NCBI GenBank assembly: GCA_002419055.1 | Contig: DIFI01000009.1 | Location: 62,001 to 126,000 of the forward strand | Length of the DNA: 64,000 nt | From: Peptococcaceae bacterium UBA5752 | GTDB lineage: Bacteria; Bacillota; Dehalobacteriia; UBA4068 | Direction of reading: 5' to 3' | Shown: piece by piece, positions 35,049 through 46,335 of the stretch | Layout: every line of letters starts with the position of its first letter | How positions within the stretch are numbered: position 1 is the first letter of the stretch | Notes under the pieces: model-generated | The model's input: only the letters and a program-made list of their open reading frames with translations | Databases searched by the model: none | What the model was told of the DNA's origin: nothing | Made by a program: the position numbers and the translations under genes

Positions 35049-37691
35049 GTGGAACAACAAAAAACTGCATTGGCAACCGCCTATGATCCGGAGGCAGTCG
35101 AGGACAAGTGGTATAAATATTGGGAGGAAAACGGTTATTTTAGCTGTGATGTAAATCCTGAAGGGGAACCCTTTTGTATCGTTATGCCTCCGCCTAATGT
35201 AACCGGCCAATTGCATATGGGACATGCCCTCGATAATGCTCTGCAGGATATTCTGATCCGCTGGCGGCGGATGCAGGGGCGTCGTGCTTTTTGGTTGCCC
35301 GGTACCGATCACGCCGGTATTGCAACGCAAGCTCGTGTTGAAGAAGAATTGGCCAAGGATGGCACCAATAAATACGAAATCGGCAGAGAAGCCTTTTTAG
35401 AAAAAGTATGGCAATGGAAGGATACCTATCACGATCGAATTACCAAACAATTGCGCAAGATAGGTTCTTCCTGTGACTGGAGTCATGAACGCTTTACCTT
35501 CGATGAAGGTTGCTCCCGTGCCGTGCGTGAAGTGTTTGTTGAATTATATAATAAAGGCCTGATCTATCGCGGTAGTTATATAGTTAACTGGTGCAGCCAT
35601 TGCCAAACAACTATCTCTGACATAGAGGTCGAGCATAGCACCCATTCTGGTCATCTTTGGCATTTACGCTATCCTTATGCTGACGGCAGTGGTTATATAG
35701 TGATTGCCACAACCCGTCCCGAGACAATCTTAGGAGATACGGCGGTGGCCGTTCATCCCGATGATCAACGTTATCGTGACAAGGTCGGTAAGAAGCTGAT
35801 TTTGCCGGTTGTCGGACGTGAAATACCGCTGATTGCTGACGAATATTGCGATATGGAATTTGGTACCGGTGCTGTTAAAATTACGCCGGCCCATGATCCA
35901 AATGACTTTGAGATTGGTCTGCGCCATAATCTGCAGCAGATAACAGTTATCGGTAAGGATAACAAAATGAACGAAGCTGCCGGCAAGTATGCCGGTATGG
36001 ATTGTCTGGAGTGCCGCGAAAAGCTGATAGAAGAATTCCGCTCTTTAGGGCTGCTGGAGGATATTACCGATCTTGATCACGCAGTCGGAGAATGCTATCG
36101 CTGCGGTACTGTTGTAGAGCCTTTGATTTCACCCCAGTGGTTTGTTAAGATGGTCCCGCTGGCCGGTCCCGCTATAGCTGCTGTTAATAATGGTGACATT
36201 AGATTTATACCGGAACGTTTCTCCCGTACCTATATTAACTGGATGGAAAATATTCGTGATTGGTGTATTTCCCGTCAGTTGTGGTGGGGACATCGGATTC
36301 CTGTTTGGTATTGTGAATGCGGGGAAGTTATTTGCGCCAAAGATGATCCGACTGTATGTCCTGTTTGTGGCAGTCACAATTTACGTCAGGATCCCGATGT
36401 GCTTGATACCTGGTTTTCATCGGCATTGTGGCCGTTTTCTACGCTGGGTTGGCCGGATAAAACCGAACAGTTAGATGCTTTCTATCCTACGAATGTGTTG
36501 GTTACAGGTTACGATATCATTTTCTTCTGGGTGGCGCGGATGGTTTTTTCCGGTCTTGAGCATATGGGGCAAAAGCCTTTTGATGATGTCTTTATCCATG
36601 GTATTGTTAGGGATGCTCAAGGACGTAAAATGTCCAAATCATTAAGAAATGGTATCGATCCGATAGATGTGATTGAAAAACATGGTGCTGACAGCCTTCG
36701 TTTCATGCTGTTGACAGGCAATTCTCCCGGTAACGACCTACGCTTTAATCAAGATCGGTTGGAGGCTTGCCGTAATTTTATTAATAAAATATGGAACGCT
36801 TGCCGCTTTGTGCTGATGAATCTTGATGATTATCAGCCTAATGATCAGTCGTTACAGTTAACTTTGGCTGATAAATGGATTTTAGAGCAACTGCGCACTA
36901 CAGCTAATGCTATTAATACTAACTTGGAAAAATATGAGTTGGGAGAAGCAGCCCGCGCTGCTTACGATTTTACCTGGGATGAGTTCTGCGATTGGTATGT
37001 AGAAATAGCCAAAGCTCGTCTTTATCGTGGTAATCCGCTTGAGAAGCATACTGCACAGACTGTTTTGGTGACGGTTGTCAAGCAGATACTGGAGATGCTG
37101 CATCCGTTTATTCCCTTTATTACCGAAGAGTTGTGGCAATATCTGCCCCATCAGGGGGAAACGATCATGCTGTCTTGTTATCCTGATGGCAGCGGCATGG
37201 AAGACTACAGTACTGAAGCCGAGCAGATGCGGCTGATAATGGATTGTGTGCGGGCTATTCGCAATATCCGTGCCGAGATGAAAGTGCCGCTTGGTAAAAA
37301 GGCTGCGATTATTTTGGCCGCCGACGGTAATGATGCAACCATATTGCGCGAGGGTACAAGCTATATTAAATCTCTTGCCTCAGGCGAAAGCGTTGATATA
37401 ATTGCCAACGCAGATACCGTACCGTCACAAGCGGCTAAAGCCCATGTGAGAGGTGTTGATATCTATCTGCCGTTGGCTGGTTTAATTGATATCACTAAAG
37501 AGATAGAAAGAATAACCAAAGAAATTGATACTTGTGATAATGAATTAAAACGTTTGGAAGCCAAACTTAACAATCAGAGCTTTGTTGCAAAAGCTCCGGC
37601 AGAAGTTGTAGCAAAAGAAAAGGAAAAGGCAGAGCAGTATCAGCAAAAAAGACAATCACTGCAAGATCACCTGCTAATATTCAAGGCATAG
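35049..37691 (+). CDS. valS: Valyl-tRNA synthetase ValS
   Basis: This class I synthetase charges tRNA-Val. The 880-aa protein has the HIGH-type motif PPPNVTGQLHMGHA (about residues 47-60), an editing (CP1) domain with TTRPETILGDTAVAV, a zinc-binding Cys set (CECGEVICAKDDPTVCPVCG), KMSKSLRNG (about 520) and a C-terminal coiled-coil arm. The start is a GTG at 35049, after GAAGCGAGGGG. The 116-nt leader shows no T-box. It begins a run of co-directional genes through folC and maf. Confidence 0.97.
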   Translation: MEQQKTALATAYDPEAVEDKWYKYWEENGYFSCDVNPEGEPFCIVMPPPNVTGQLHMGHALDNALQDILIRWRRMQGRRAFWLPGTDHAGIATQARVEEELAKDGTNKYEIGREAFLEKVWQWKDTYHDRITKQLRKIGSSCDWSHERFTFDEGCSRAVREVFVELYNKGLIYRGSYIVNWCSHCQTTISDIEVEHSTHSGHLWHLRYPYADGSGYIVIATTRPETILGDTAVAVHPDDQRYRDKVGKKLILPVVGREIPLIADEYCDMEFGTGAVKITPAHDPNDFEIGLRHNLQQITVIGKDNKMNEAAGKYAGMDCLECREKLIEEFRSLGLLEDITDLDHAVGECYRCGTVVEPLISPQWFVKMVPLAGPAIAAVNNGDIRFIPERFSRTYINWMENIRDWCISRQLWWGHRIPVWYCECGEVICAKDDPTVCPVCGSHNLRQDPDVLDTWFSSALWPFSTLGWPDKTEQLDAFYPTNVLVTGYDIIFFWVARMVFSGLEHMGQKPFDDVFIHGIVRDAQGRKMSKSLRNGIDPIDVIEKHGADSLRFMLLTGNSPGNDLRFNQDRLEACRNFINKIWNACRFVLMNLDDYQPNDQSLQLTLADKWILEQLRTTANAINTNLEKYELGEAARAAYDFTWDEFCDWYVEIAKARLYRGNPLEKHTAQTVLVTVVKQILEMLHPFIPFITEELWQYLPHQGETIMLSCYPDGSGMEDYSTEAEQMRLIMDCVRAIRNIRAEMKVPLGKKAAIILAADGNDATILREGTSYIKSLASGESVDIIANADTVPSQAAKAHVRGVDIYLPLAGLIDITKEIERITKEIDTCDNELKRLEAKLNNQSFVAKAPAEVVAKEKEKAEQYQQKRQSLQDHLLIFKA

Positions 37692-37709
37692 TAAAGATTA
37701 TAGGCAAAT

Positions 37710-39026
37710 ATGAATTATCAGCAAAGTATCATAGAATTAAAAAATTTAAGTAAATTTGGCATTAATATGGGACTGCAGCGAATTTGTGAGCTTCTTCACC
37801 GCTTAGGTAATCCGCAGCAGCGCATAAATCACTATATTCATATTGCTGGAACCAATGGTAAAGGTTCGGTTGCGGCTATCAGTGAATCGATTCTGCGAGC
37901 ACAAGGACATCGGACAGGCTTTTTTTCATCACCGCATCTTTATAGTTATCGGGAACGCTTTCGCATTAACAGCCAACCGATCAGCGAACGAACCCTGGCA
38001 TATCATTTTAGTAATATTATTCCTATTGTGCGTAAAATTGCAGATGAAGGGTTTGAACGGCCAACAGAGTTTGAAGTCAGCACAGCTTTGGCACTTTGTT
38101 GTTTTGCGGAAGCAGGCGTTGACTGGGCGGTTATGGAGACCGGCTTGGGTGGAGCTATTGATTCGACCAATATTATTGACGGAGAAATTGCCGTTATCAC
38201 TAATGTTGATTGGGATCATATGGAGTATCTTGGTAATACTATTGAGGAAATTGCCACTGTAAAAGCAGGTATTATTAAGAAAGGCGCATCTGTGATATGC
38301 GGTGTTACCGATGGTGTGGCGCTTGATATTATTAAGCGTAAAGCAGCAGATCAGCAAGCTTCATTAAGTATTTTAGGGCGCGAACTTGAATTTCGCATTA
38401 AGAGTTTTGATAGTGTTAGACAGGTAATTGACATTACTATTTCTAATCATCACTATAGCGATCTGCAGTTGCCGCTTTTGGGCGAACACCAGGCAGCTAA
38501 TGCTACCTTAGCGGTCGCTGCCTGTGAATTAGCTGGATGCGGCGAACAGGCAATTCATCAAGGTTTGGCAACCGTAAAGTGGCCGGCGCGGTTGGAGATT
38601 ATCAGCCAACAACCATTGATCTTGCTTGACGGTGCACACAATTGCCAAGGCATGGATTCTTTAGTGGCGGCGTTGTCGAAGTTGTGGCCAAATAAAAAGA
38701 TAGTTGCCTTAATCGGTATGCTTGCCGATAAAGAGCGTGAACGAGCTCTTGATATCTTGCTGCCATATGTAGAAAAAGTAGTAGTATGCCCTCCGCCTTC
38801 AGCACGGGCCGGTGACTGGCATAGGATCACCGCTTATTGCCGTAATTGGGGCAAGCAATATGTTTTCGAAGAGGCAGATGTTAAGCAGGCTTGTCAATTG
38901 GCTTTGAAATTGTTAGATGATAATGATGATTCCATGTTGTTAGCGGCCGGTTCGCTATATCTGGTTGCCGAAATCCGAAAATTTTTATTCAATGAGGGAT
39001 GTAATAATGATCGACTTGTTCTCTGA
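37710..39026 (+). CDS. folC: Folylpolyglutamate synthase / dihydrofolate synthase FolC
   Basis: This Mur-ligase-family enzyme adds glutamate to folates. The 438-aa protein has the P-loop HIAGTNGKGSV (about residues 45-55), the ATGLGGAIDSTN-like segment (METGLGGAIDSTN), the NVDWDHMEYLG motif and a C-terminal ligase domain (LLDGAHNCQGM). The valS-folC order is conserved in Bacillota. The end overlaps maf by 20 nt. Confidence 0.94.
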   Translation: MNYQQSIIELKNLSKFGINMGLQRICELLHRLGNPQQRINHYIHIAGTNGKGSVAAISESILRAQGHRTGFFSSPHLYSYRERFRINSQPISERTLAYHFSNIIPIVRKIADEGFERPTEFEVSTALALCCFAEAGVDWAVMETGLGGAIDSTNIIDGEIAVITNVDWDHMEYLGNTIEEIATVKAGIIKKGASVICGVTDGVALDIIKRKAADQQASLSILGRELEFRIKSFDSVRQVIDITISNHHYSDLQLPLLGEHQAANATLAVAACELAGCGEQAIHQGLATVKWPARLEIISQQPLILLDGAHNCQGMDSLVAALSKLWPNKKIVALIGMLADKERERALDILLPYVEKVVVCPPPSARAGDWHRITAYCRNWGKQYVFEEADVKQACQLALKLLDDNDDSMLLAAGSLYLVAEIRKFLFNEGCNNDRLVL

Positions 39027-39603
39027 TAGAAAAGTTGTATTGGCCAGCGCCAGCCCACAGAGATTGCAATTGTTAGAGCAATTAGGGCTCAATCCGCTTG
39101 TTCAACCGGTTGCAGTAGATGAGATTGACGATCCGCAAATGTCACCGGCAATTTTGGTGCGGGAAAATGCCATGCTCAAGGCTTGGGCTGCAGCAAATGA
39201 ATGTGGTGATGCTGTGATTATCGCTGCCGATACGGTAGTTGCCCTTAATAATAAGTTAATGGGCAAACCAGGCGATGCGATTGAAGCTGTAACAATGCTG
39301 CGTCAACTCTCCGGCAAAACCCACTCGGTATATACGGCTGTTTGTCTGATTGATACTGCTACCGGAGCTATGACATGTGGCCAGAAGGCCAGTTTGGTTA
39401 CCTTCAGTAAAATTGATGATTCTGATATTAACGCATACATAGCAACCGGTGAGCCGCTTGATAAGGCCGGTGCCTATGGTATTCAAGGTATTGGCGGTAT
39501 GTTTGTGGAGAGGATTGATGGCGATTATGGAACTGTGGTTGGTTTATCGTTGTCGTTATTAAGACAATTAGCCATCAATCTCAGGGAGATAAACGAAAAG
39601 TAA
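39007..39603 (+). CDS. maf: Maf-family nucleoside-triphosphate pyrophosphatase
   Basis: Maf proteins hydrolyse non-canonical or modified nucleoside triphosphates (dTTP/UTP type) and affect septum formation when overproduced. I chose the ATG at 39007 (MIDLFSD), 8 nt after GAGGG; earlier in-frame ATGs lie inside folC. The 198-aa protein has the N-terminal LASASPQRLQLLEQLG, AADTVV (catalytic Asp) and GKP segments, and the YGIQGIGGMFVERIDGDYGTVVG block. It precedes mreBCD, the classic maf-mre arrangement. Confidence 0.93.
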   Translation: MIDLFSDRKVVLASASPQRLQLLEQLGLNPLVQPVAVDEIDDPQMSPAILVRENAMLKAWAAANECGDAVIIAADTVVALNNKLMGKPGDAIEAVTMLRQLSGKTHSVYTAVCLIDTATGAMTCGQKASLVTFSKIDDSDINAYIATGEPLDKAGAYGIQGIGGMFVERIDGDYGTVVGLSLSLLRQLAINLREINEK

Positions 39604-39665
39604 GATTTTACGTTTAATAGTTGGATTTGTGACGGTTTATACTTTAAATACGGAGGATTGCAAAG

Positions 39666-40694
39666 ATGATTTCTACAGAGATAGGCATCGATTTGGGTAC
39701 AGCTAATATATTGGTCTATGTTAAAGGCAAAGGTATTGTCTTAGATGAACCGTCAGTAATAGCGGTTGATAGCAAAACCGGCAATGTGTTGGCTGTTGGT
39801 ATTGAGGCAAAACACATGATTGGCCGTACCCCCGGTAATATTAGCGCTATCCGTCCGGTAAAAGATGGAGTTATTGCCAACTATGATTATACTCAGAGCA
39901 TGATCAAATATGTAATCGGTAAAACTGCAGGCGGCAGTAATCGCTTTTTCAGACGTGTACGTGCAGTGGTATGTGTTCCTTCGGGTGTTACTGCTGTCGA
40001 AGAGCGTGCGGTCAGGGAATCAACTCTTTCTGCCGGCGCCCATGAAGCTTATTTGATTGAAGAACCAATGGCGGCAGCACTGGGGGCTAATATTGATGTC
40101 ATGGAACCGCATGGTAATATGATTGTAGATATAGGCGGCGGTACAACCGAAGTGGGTATCATCTCTTTGGGAGGTATAGTAGCGGTTAGATCAATTCGTG
40201 TTGCCGGTGATGCGATGGATACGGCAATCATCAATCATGTCCGCCGGGCCTATAATCTGTATATCGGCGAGCGGACAGCTGAGGATATCAAAATTAATAT
40301 CGGCGCAGCTAAATTGGATAGTCATTATCTTGATAAGCATATTGAGATCGGTGGTCGCGATACAGCCAATGGCCTGCCGCGCACTGCTGTGATCAGCGCA
40401 CGGGAAATTTGTATGGCTTTGTCCGAGACCACCCAACAGATTGTAGACGCAGTTAAATCATGTTTGGAAAGAGTCCCGCCGGAACTGATGTCGGATATCA
40501 TGGATCGTGGCATTATTTTGACCGGGGGCGGCTCCTTGATCTATGGACTTGATAGGGTAATAACAGATGAAACAGAACTATGCGTTCATTATGCCGAGAA
40601 ACCTTTAAACAGCGTTGTTTTAGGCACTGGAAAAGTATTGGAAAACTTTGAGGCAACCAAGAGAGTATTGCGGCCCGGTAAAGTTCGTTACTAA
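39666..40694 (+). CDS. mreB: Rod shape-determining protein MreB
   Basis: MreB is the actin-like ATPase that guides lateral wall synthesis. The 342-aa protein has the phosphate-1 motif IGIDLGTANILVYVKGKGIV at the start, phosphate-2 VDIGGGTTEVGIISLGGIV (about 155-173) and the adenosine motif ILTGGGSLIYGLD. An ATACGGAGGATTGCAAAG site precedes the ATG. It heads mreBCD and a class B PBP, with a RodZ-like partner at 26249-26737. These genes indicate a rod-shaped cell. Confidence 0.97.
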   Translation: MISTEIGIDLGTANILVYVKGKGIVLDEPSVIAVDSKTGNVLAVGIEAKHMIGRTPGNISAIRPVKDGVIANYDYTQSMIKYVIGKTAGGSNRFFRRVRAVVCVPSGVTAVEERAVRESTLSAGAHEAYLIEEPMAAALGANIDVMEPHGNMIVDIGGGTTEVGIISLGGIVAVRSIRVAGDAMDTAIINHVRRAYNLYIGERTAEDIKINIGAAKLDSHYLDKHIEIGGRDTANGLPRTAVISAREICMALSETTQQIVDAVKSCLERVPPELMSDIMDRGIILTGGGSLIYGLDRVITDETELCVHYAEKPLNSVVLGTGKVLENFEATKRVLRPGKVRY

Positions 40695-40703
40695 TAGGGA
40701 TAG

Positions 40704-41639
40704 GTGAAGCAGTTGCGTAGATTCAGATTTCAAGGCCGAATATTAATAATTATATTATTAATCATTGCTGCATTAATTTTGGCTGCTACTACTTCGATGA
40801 GTAGAGGCGGTCTTTCTCTTGTTGAGCAGATTCTGCGTGAGAGTGCTTCGCCATTGCAAAGCACTACCTTAACACTTGCCGAAAAGATTGCCTTATTGCC
40901 GCGCTATTTTTCAGCAGTAAACGATTTAGTTGCAGAAAATGAACAGCTTAAGGAGGACGTAGGCACACTTAAGTCAGAAAATACATATATGACAGAGATT
41001 GCCCAGGAAAACAAACGCTTACGAGATTTATTGGATATGGCCGAAACCATTGAAGATTGGCAGCCAAAAGGTGCTAAGATAATTGCCCGTTCCAGTGAAG
41101 GCTGGTATAAAACTATTACCATTGATGGCGGCAGTAAAGACGGTTTTGCTGTAGGTATGCCGGTGATCAGTGGTGAAGGTTTGGTAGGTAGGATTTGGCA
41201 AGTGACAGCTAATACTGCAGAAGTATTACTGATTACCGATTCTGAGAGCGCTGTTGCTGCGGTCACAGAAATTACCCGTGACGCCGGTATTGTTGAGGGC
41301 GGGCACGGAGATACGCTGTTAATGGTCCACTTGCCTGCCGAATCAAAAATCGTTAAAGGTCAGATTGTTGTAAGTTCGGGATTAGGAAGTTATTATCCTC
41401 AAGGTTTGCGAATCGGTAAAATTGGTAAGATAAAAAAGAGTAATGGCGGTCTGACTTTGCAAGCCGAAATAATTCCTTTTGTTGACTATAATAATATAGA
41501 AAATGTATTGGTTTTACTTAACTCTGATGCCATTGTTGATACCTCGTCGCAGGAAAATGGTGAACAATCCACCGCAGATCAAACAGTTGATGAAGGAACA
41601 GAAGGTAACGAAGACGGAGCAAGAGAGGGAAGCGATTAA
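40704..41639 (+). CDS. mreC: Rod shape-determining protein MreC
   Basis: MreC is a bitopic scaffold of the elongasome. The 311-aa protein has a short basic N-terminus, one membrane span (about residues 12-30), a coiled coil (about 70-110, ENEQLKEDVGTLKSENTYM) and the beta-barrel MreC domain (SEGWYKTITIDGGSKDGFAVGMPVI). The C-terminal 30 residues are acidic low-complexity sequence. The start is a GTG at 40704 (a TTG at 40713 is possible). Between its stop and mreD lies an 80-nt spacer containing CCAACG...CGTTGG arms. Confidence 0.9.
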   Translation: MKQLRRFRFQGRILIIILLIIAALILAATTSMSRGGLSLVEQILRESASPLQSTTLTLAEKIALLPRYFSAVNDLVAENEQLKEDVGTLKSENTYMTEIAQENKRLRDLLDMAETIEDWQPKGAKIIARSSEGWYKTITIDGGSKDGFAVGMPVISGEGLVGRIWQVTANTAEVLLITDSESAVAAVTEITRDAGIVEGGHGDTLLMVHLPAESKIVKGQIVVSSGLGSYYPQGLRIGKIGKIKKSNGGLTLQAEIIPFVDYNNIENVLVLLNSDAIVDTSSQENGEQSTADQTVDEGTEGNEDGAREGSD

Positions 41640-41720
41640 CCAACGCTGCCAGGGGCAAACAGTTACAAGCCGCGAACATAAAACCACCGCAGGTGCGGAC
41701 GTTGGAGGTGAGGCAAGATT

Positions 41721-42239
41721 ATGAATTATAAAATGCTATCAGTCAAACAACGTGTTTTACTGGTCTTTTTATTTATTTTTGCCTTGATTTGGCAAGATAC
41801 CTTAATTCCCAAAATGGCCATCAATGGTATCATGCCCGATTTATTAACCTATTTTGTGGTGTTCATCGCCCTTTATTTACAACCAGTACCGGCCATGGCC
41901 GTAGGTGCAGGAATAGGGTTAATTGAAGGTTTATTTATTGGTAAATATATTGGTCTTTCTTTACTCGCCAAAGCAGCCATGGCTTTTGTTGCCTGTTATA
42001 TTGGAAGTAAATTCTATAAAGAAAACTATCTTTTACCATTGATTGTTGTTTTTATAGCTTCTTTAGTCGCCGGTTTTGTATATATATTATTTTCATATGT
42101 TACCGGGTTAAATTTGCCATTTTTATATAGCCTTTTTTGTATTGTATTACCTCAGTCAATCTATACTGCTATCCCATCGCCATTAATTTTTTTATTAGTA
42201 TATTTGGTATTTATCCAACCGTCTCATAATCAGTTTTAG
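41721..42239 (+). CDS. mreD: Rod shape-determining protein MreD
   Basis: This 172-aa hydrophobic protein has five to six membrane segments and the typical MreD start (RVLLVFLFIFALIWQDTLIP) and MPDLLTYFVVFIALY region. MreD works with MreC and PBP2 in lateral wall elongation. A strong GGAGGTGAGG site precedes the ATG. The identification rests on topology plus position between mreC and the PBP gene. Confidence 0.88.
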   Translation: MNYKMLSVKQRVLLVFLFIFALIWQDTLIPKMAINGIMPDLLTYFVVFIALYLQPVPAMAVGAGIGLIEGLFIGKYIGLSLLAKAAMAFVACYIGSKFYKENYLLPLIVVFIASLVAGFVYILFSYVTGLNLPFLYSLFCIVLPQSIYTAIPSPLIFLLVYLVFIQPSHNQF

Positions 42240-42259
42240 GATTTAATTAAAGGAAAAAC

Positions 42260-44125
<1,866 letters not shown>

Positions 44126-44234
44126 CTTCTTAATATTGTTTTAGCTGTATCTTTTCCCTGATGATTGGCAGGAAATAAGTATTATATATAGAAATTAAAC
44201 AGTTATGATATAATTGCAAGGAGTGAATTATTCC

Positions 44235-44603
44235 ATGGAGCAATGGCCGGATAGATTAACCAATCTGCCGACAACAATGGTTAACCGTACACTGCGTTCC
44301 GGTCAGAGTATTAATTCTGATGGAAATGTAGTTGTATTAGGTGATGTTAACCCCGGTGCCGAGGTTTCGGCAGTAGGTCATATAGTGGTAATGGGTGCTT
44401 TGCGCGGAGTTGTACATGCCGGTTCAACCGGCAATGAGAATGCAACCATCACAGCATTAGAATTGGTACCAACACAGTTGAGAATCGCAACCCACATAAC
44501 CCGTCCCCCCGATGGCAGTAATAAGGATAAATCTTATCGTCCGGAGACGGCAAGGATTAGAGACGACGAAGTAATTATTGAAGAATATAACCCGACAAAA
44601 TAA
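44235..44603 (+). CDS. minC: Septum-site protein MinC, C-terminal domain only
   Basis: The start at 44235 (MEQWPDRL) follows AAGGAG, giving 122 aa. Almost the whole protein is the MinC C-terminal beta-helix (RTLRSGQSI, GNVVVLGDVNPGAEV, GHIVVMGALRGVVHAG, LVPTQLRIA), which binds MinD and FtsZ and dimerises. The N-terminal domain that antagonises FtsZ polymerisation, about 100 aa in typical MinC, is reduced to some 20 residues. The upstream DNA to the PBP gene is only about 110 nt and codes no such domain. minD and minE follow. Confidence 0.85.
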   Translation: MEQWPDRLTNLPTTMVNRTLRSGQSINSDGNVVVLGDVNPGAEVSAVGHIVVMGALRGVVHAGSTGNENATITALELVPTQLRIATHITRPPDGSNKDKSYRPETARIRDDEVIIEEYNPTK

Positions 44604-44640
44604 TCGGCGATAGTAAGCATACTCGCAAGGAGGACACGAG

Positions 44641-45438
44641 ATGGGAAAAGTAATAGTCATCACTTCCGGTAAAGGCGGCGTCGGTAAGACTACCACAACT
44701 GCTAATATCGGTACGGCGTTGGCCATGTTGGATAAAAAAGTTGTAATGGTTGATACTGACATCGGCCTACGTAATCTTGATGTAGTATTGGGCCTGGAAA
44801 ACCGCATTGTCTATGATATAGTTGATGCGGTGCGCGGAAATTGCCGTCTTAACCAGGCATTGATTAAGGATAAGCGTTTTGGAAATATGTATCTACTGCC
44901 GGCTGCTCAAACTAAGGATAAAACGGCTGTCACTGAAGAACAGATGGTTGAGCTTTGCGATAAGCTTAAAGACGAATTTGATTTTGTGATCATTGATTGC
45001 CCGGCTGGTATTGAGCATGGTTTTAGAAATGCTATTGCCGGTGCGGAAGAGGCAATTGTCGTCACTACGCCCGAAGTATCTGCTGTGCGTGACGCCGATA
45101 GGATCATCGGTTTATTGGAAGCTGCTGAAGTACGTTCGCCACGGCTGATTATCAACCGCATCCGTACCAATATGGTACAAAGCGGCGATATGATGAGCGT
45201 TGATGATATACTTAGTATTTTAGCCGTGGAGCTGCTCGGTATCGTTCCTGATGACGATGCGATCATCATATCAACCAATCGTGGTGAACCGACAGTAATG
45301 GATGATGCATCCCAGCCTGGACAAGCATATCGTAATATTGCACGGCGGCTATGCGGTGAAGAGGTACCCCTAATGACGTTGACCGCTAAGAAGAACAGTT
45401 TCTTTAGTCGTCTCAAGAGCTTGTTCAGTGGCGAATAA
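44641..45438 (+). CDS. minD: Septum-site determining ATPase MinD
   Basis: MinD is the membrane-associated ATPase that recruits MinC and is released by MinE. The 265-aa protein has the deviant Walker A SGKGGVGKTTTTAN (about residues 8-21), a Walker A' aspartate in VDTDIGLRNLD and Walker B VIIDCPAGIE. Its end is the amphipathic membrane-targeting helix (FFSRLKSLFSGE). An AAGGAGGACACGAG site precedes the ATG. Confidence 0.96.
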   Translation: MGKVIVITSGKGGVGKTTTTANIGTALAMLDKKVVMVDTDIGLRNLDVVLGLENRIVYDIVDAVRGNCRLNQALIKDKRFGNMYLLPAAQTKDKTAVTEEQMVELCDKLKDEFDFVIIDCPAGIEHGFRNAIAGAEEAIVVTTPEVSAVRDADRIIGLLEAAEVRSPRLIINRIRTNMVQSGDMMSVDDILSILAVELLGIVPDDDAIIISTNRGEPTVMDDASQPGQAYRNIARRLCGEEVPLMTLTAKKNSFFSRLKSLFSGE

Positions 45439-45451
45439 AGGGGGAAAAGAT

Positions 45452-45727
45452 ATGGGTATTGTCAGCTTTCTCACTCGCTTTTTTGGCAAGGATGACGAGT
45501 TAAGCAGCAAAAACGTTGCTAAAGAACGGCTGCGTTTAGTGCTGGTGCATGACCGCCTTGATATCTCCGAGAAAATCATGGAAAACCTCCGTGAAGATTT
45601 GATCGCAACTATCGGCAAGTATATGGAAATAGATCAAAGTGCTCTTGAAGTTTCATTGAGTAGGGAAGAAGATGGTGTTGCTTTGCTTGCCAATATCCCC
45701 ATTATGAACGTACGGCGTACTTCGTAA
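45452..45727 (+). CDS. minE: Cell-division topological specificity factor MinE
   Basis: I chose the ATG at 45452 (MGIVSFLTRFFG), after AAAGGGGGAAAAGAT, giving 91 aa. The N-terminal amphipathic helix (SFLTRFFGK) targets the membrane; next come the MinD-binding AKERLRLVLVHDR segment and the C-terminal beta domain (EVSLSREEDGVALLANIPI). The presence of MinE means an oscillating Min system rather than the DivIVA-anchored version. Confidence 0.94.
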   Translation: MGIVSFLTRFFGKDDELSSKNVAKERLRLVLVHDRLDISEKIMENLREDLIATIGKYMEIDQSALEVSLSREEDGVALLANIPIMNVRRTS

Positions 45728-45738
45728 ATAAGTAACAA

Positions 45739-45762
45739 AAGGCTGTCTTTTAAGGCAGCCTT
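45739..45762 (+). terminator. Hairpin after minE
   Basis: AAGGCTGTC pairs with GGCAGCCTT (one G-T pair) around a TTTTAA loop. The following sequence is AT-rich but lacks a strong T-run. It probably ends the mre-min transcript. Confidence 0.55.
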
Positions 45763-45781
45763 AATAAATTATTGGTATGTT

Positions 45782-46120
45782 TTGTTCGTAAGAATGGTGT
45801 TTATATCGCCATGTTGTGAAGAGAACGTATGCGTTTTATTTATTTCACGAGATAAAGGATTTATTGAATATATTGATAAACTTCAATCTGAGTTTTTAGA
45901 ATTTACTGGAAAAGAAGTTGAGATTAAAGATAACAGTTATTATAAAGTATTGTTAGGAGATGAAGAAGAACCAGTAAATGAAGAAAGAGTAAATGAAGAA
46001 ACAGAAGAAGAAGCAGTAAAAGAAGTTCCCAATAAAGTGCTTTCTGATATAGAGAAAGCATCATTAAGGAAACTGATTAAAGATGTATTTTCAATATCTG
46101 TAATGTCTTTCTCTATATGA
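45782..46120 (+). CDS. Short acidic ORF of doubtful status
   Basis: The frame encodes up to 112 aa. It contains a globular-looking piece (FIEYIDKLQSEFLEFTGKEV), a glutamate-rich low-complexity stretch, and a helical end. The TTG start has no ribosome site, and an ATG at 45828 is in another frame and stops at once. The composition is more AT-rich than its neighbours. It could be the tail of a decayed gene or a small orphan. No family recognised. Confidence 0.3.
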   Translation: MFVRMVFISPCCEENVCVLFISRDKGFIEYIDKLQSEFLEFTGKEVEIKDNSYYKVLLGDEEEPVNEERVNEETEEEAVKEVPNKVLSDIEKASLRKLIKDVFSISVMSFSI

Positions 46121-46160
46121 ATATAAATATTTTGTTAGTTAAATTTGTCTATTGTACAGT

Positions 46161-46190
46161 AGATGGTATAGCAAAGCTATACCATCTTTT
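46161..46190. terminator. Intrinsic terminator upstream of the kdp remnant
   Basis: A perfect 12-bp stem, AGATGGTATAGC and GCTATACCATCT, with an AAA loop is followed by TTTT. It has the same design as the terminator at 29714-29740. On the minus strand it would have ended the former kdp operon. Confidence 0.75.
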
Positions 46191-46219
46191 CGTAAATATA
46201 AGAAATTAGATATTTTGTA

Positions 46220-46335
46220 TTATTGTTCGATCATTCGGTATCCAACGCCGACTTCCGTTACAATATATTTAGGCTCGCCGGGATTTGCTTCCAGTTTTCT
46301 GCCGATATTGGCCATGTTGACCCGCAAATCTGTAA
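46220..46335 (-). pseudogene. kdpE: 3' end of kdpE (response regulator), remnant
   Basis: The minus-strand frame reads LRVNMANIGRKLEANPGEP, then KYIVTEVGVGYRM, and stops. This is the end of the winged-helix DNA-binding domain of KdpE-type response regulators (typically YMxxLRRKLE...P.YLLTEPGVGYR). Everything upstream in kdpE is missing; the frame runs directly into kdpA-like sequence at about 46336. Confidence 0.7.
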
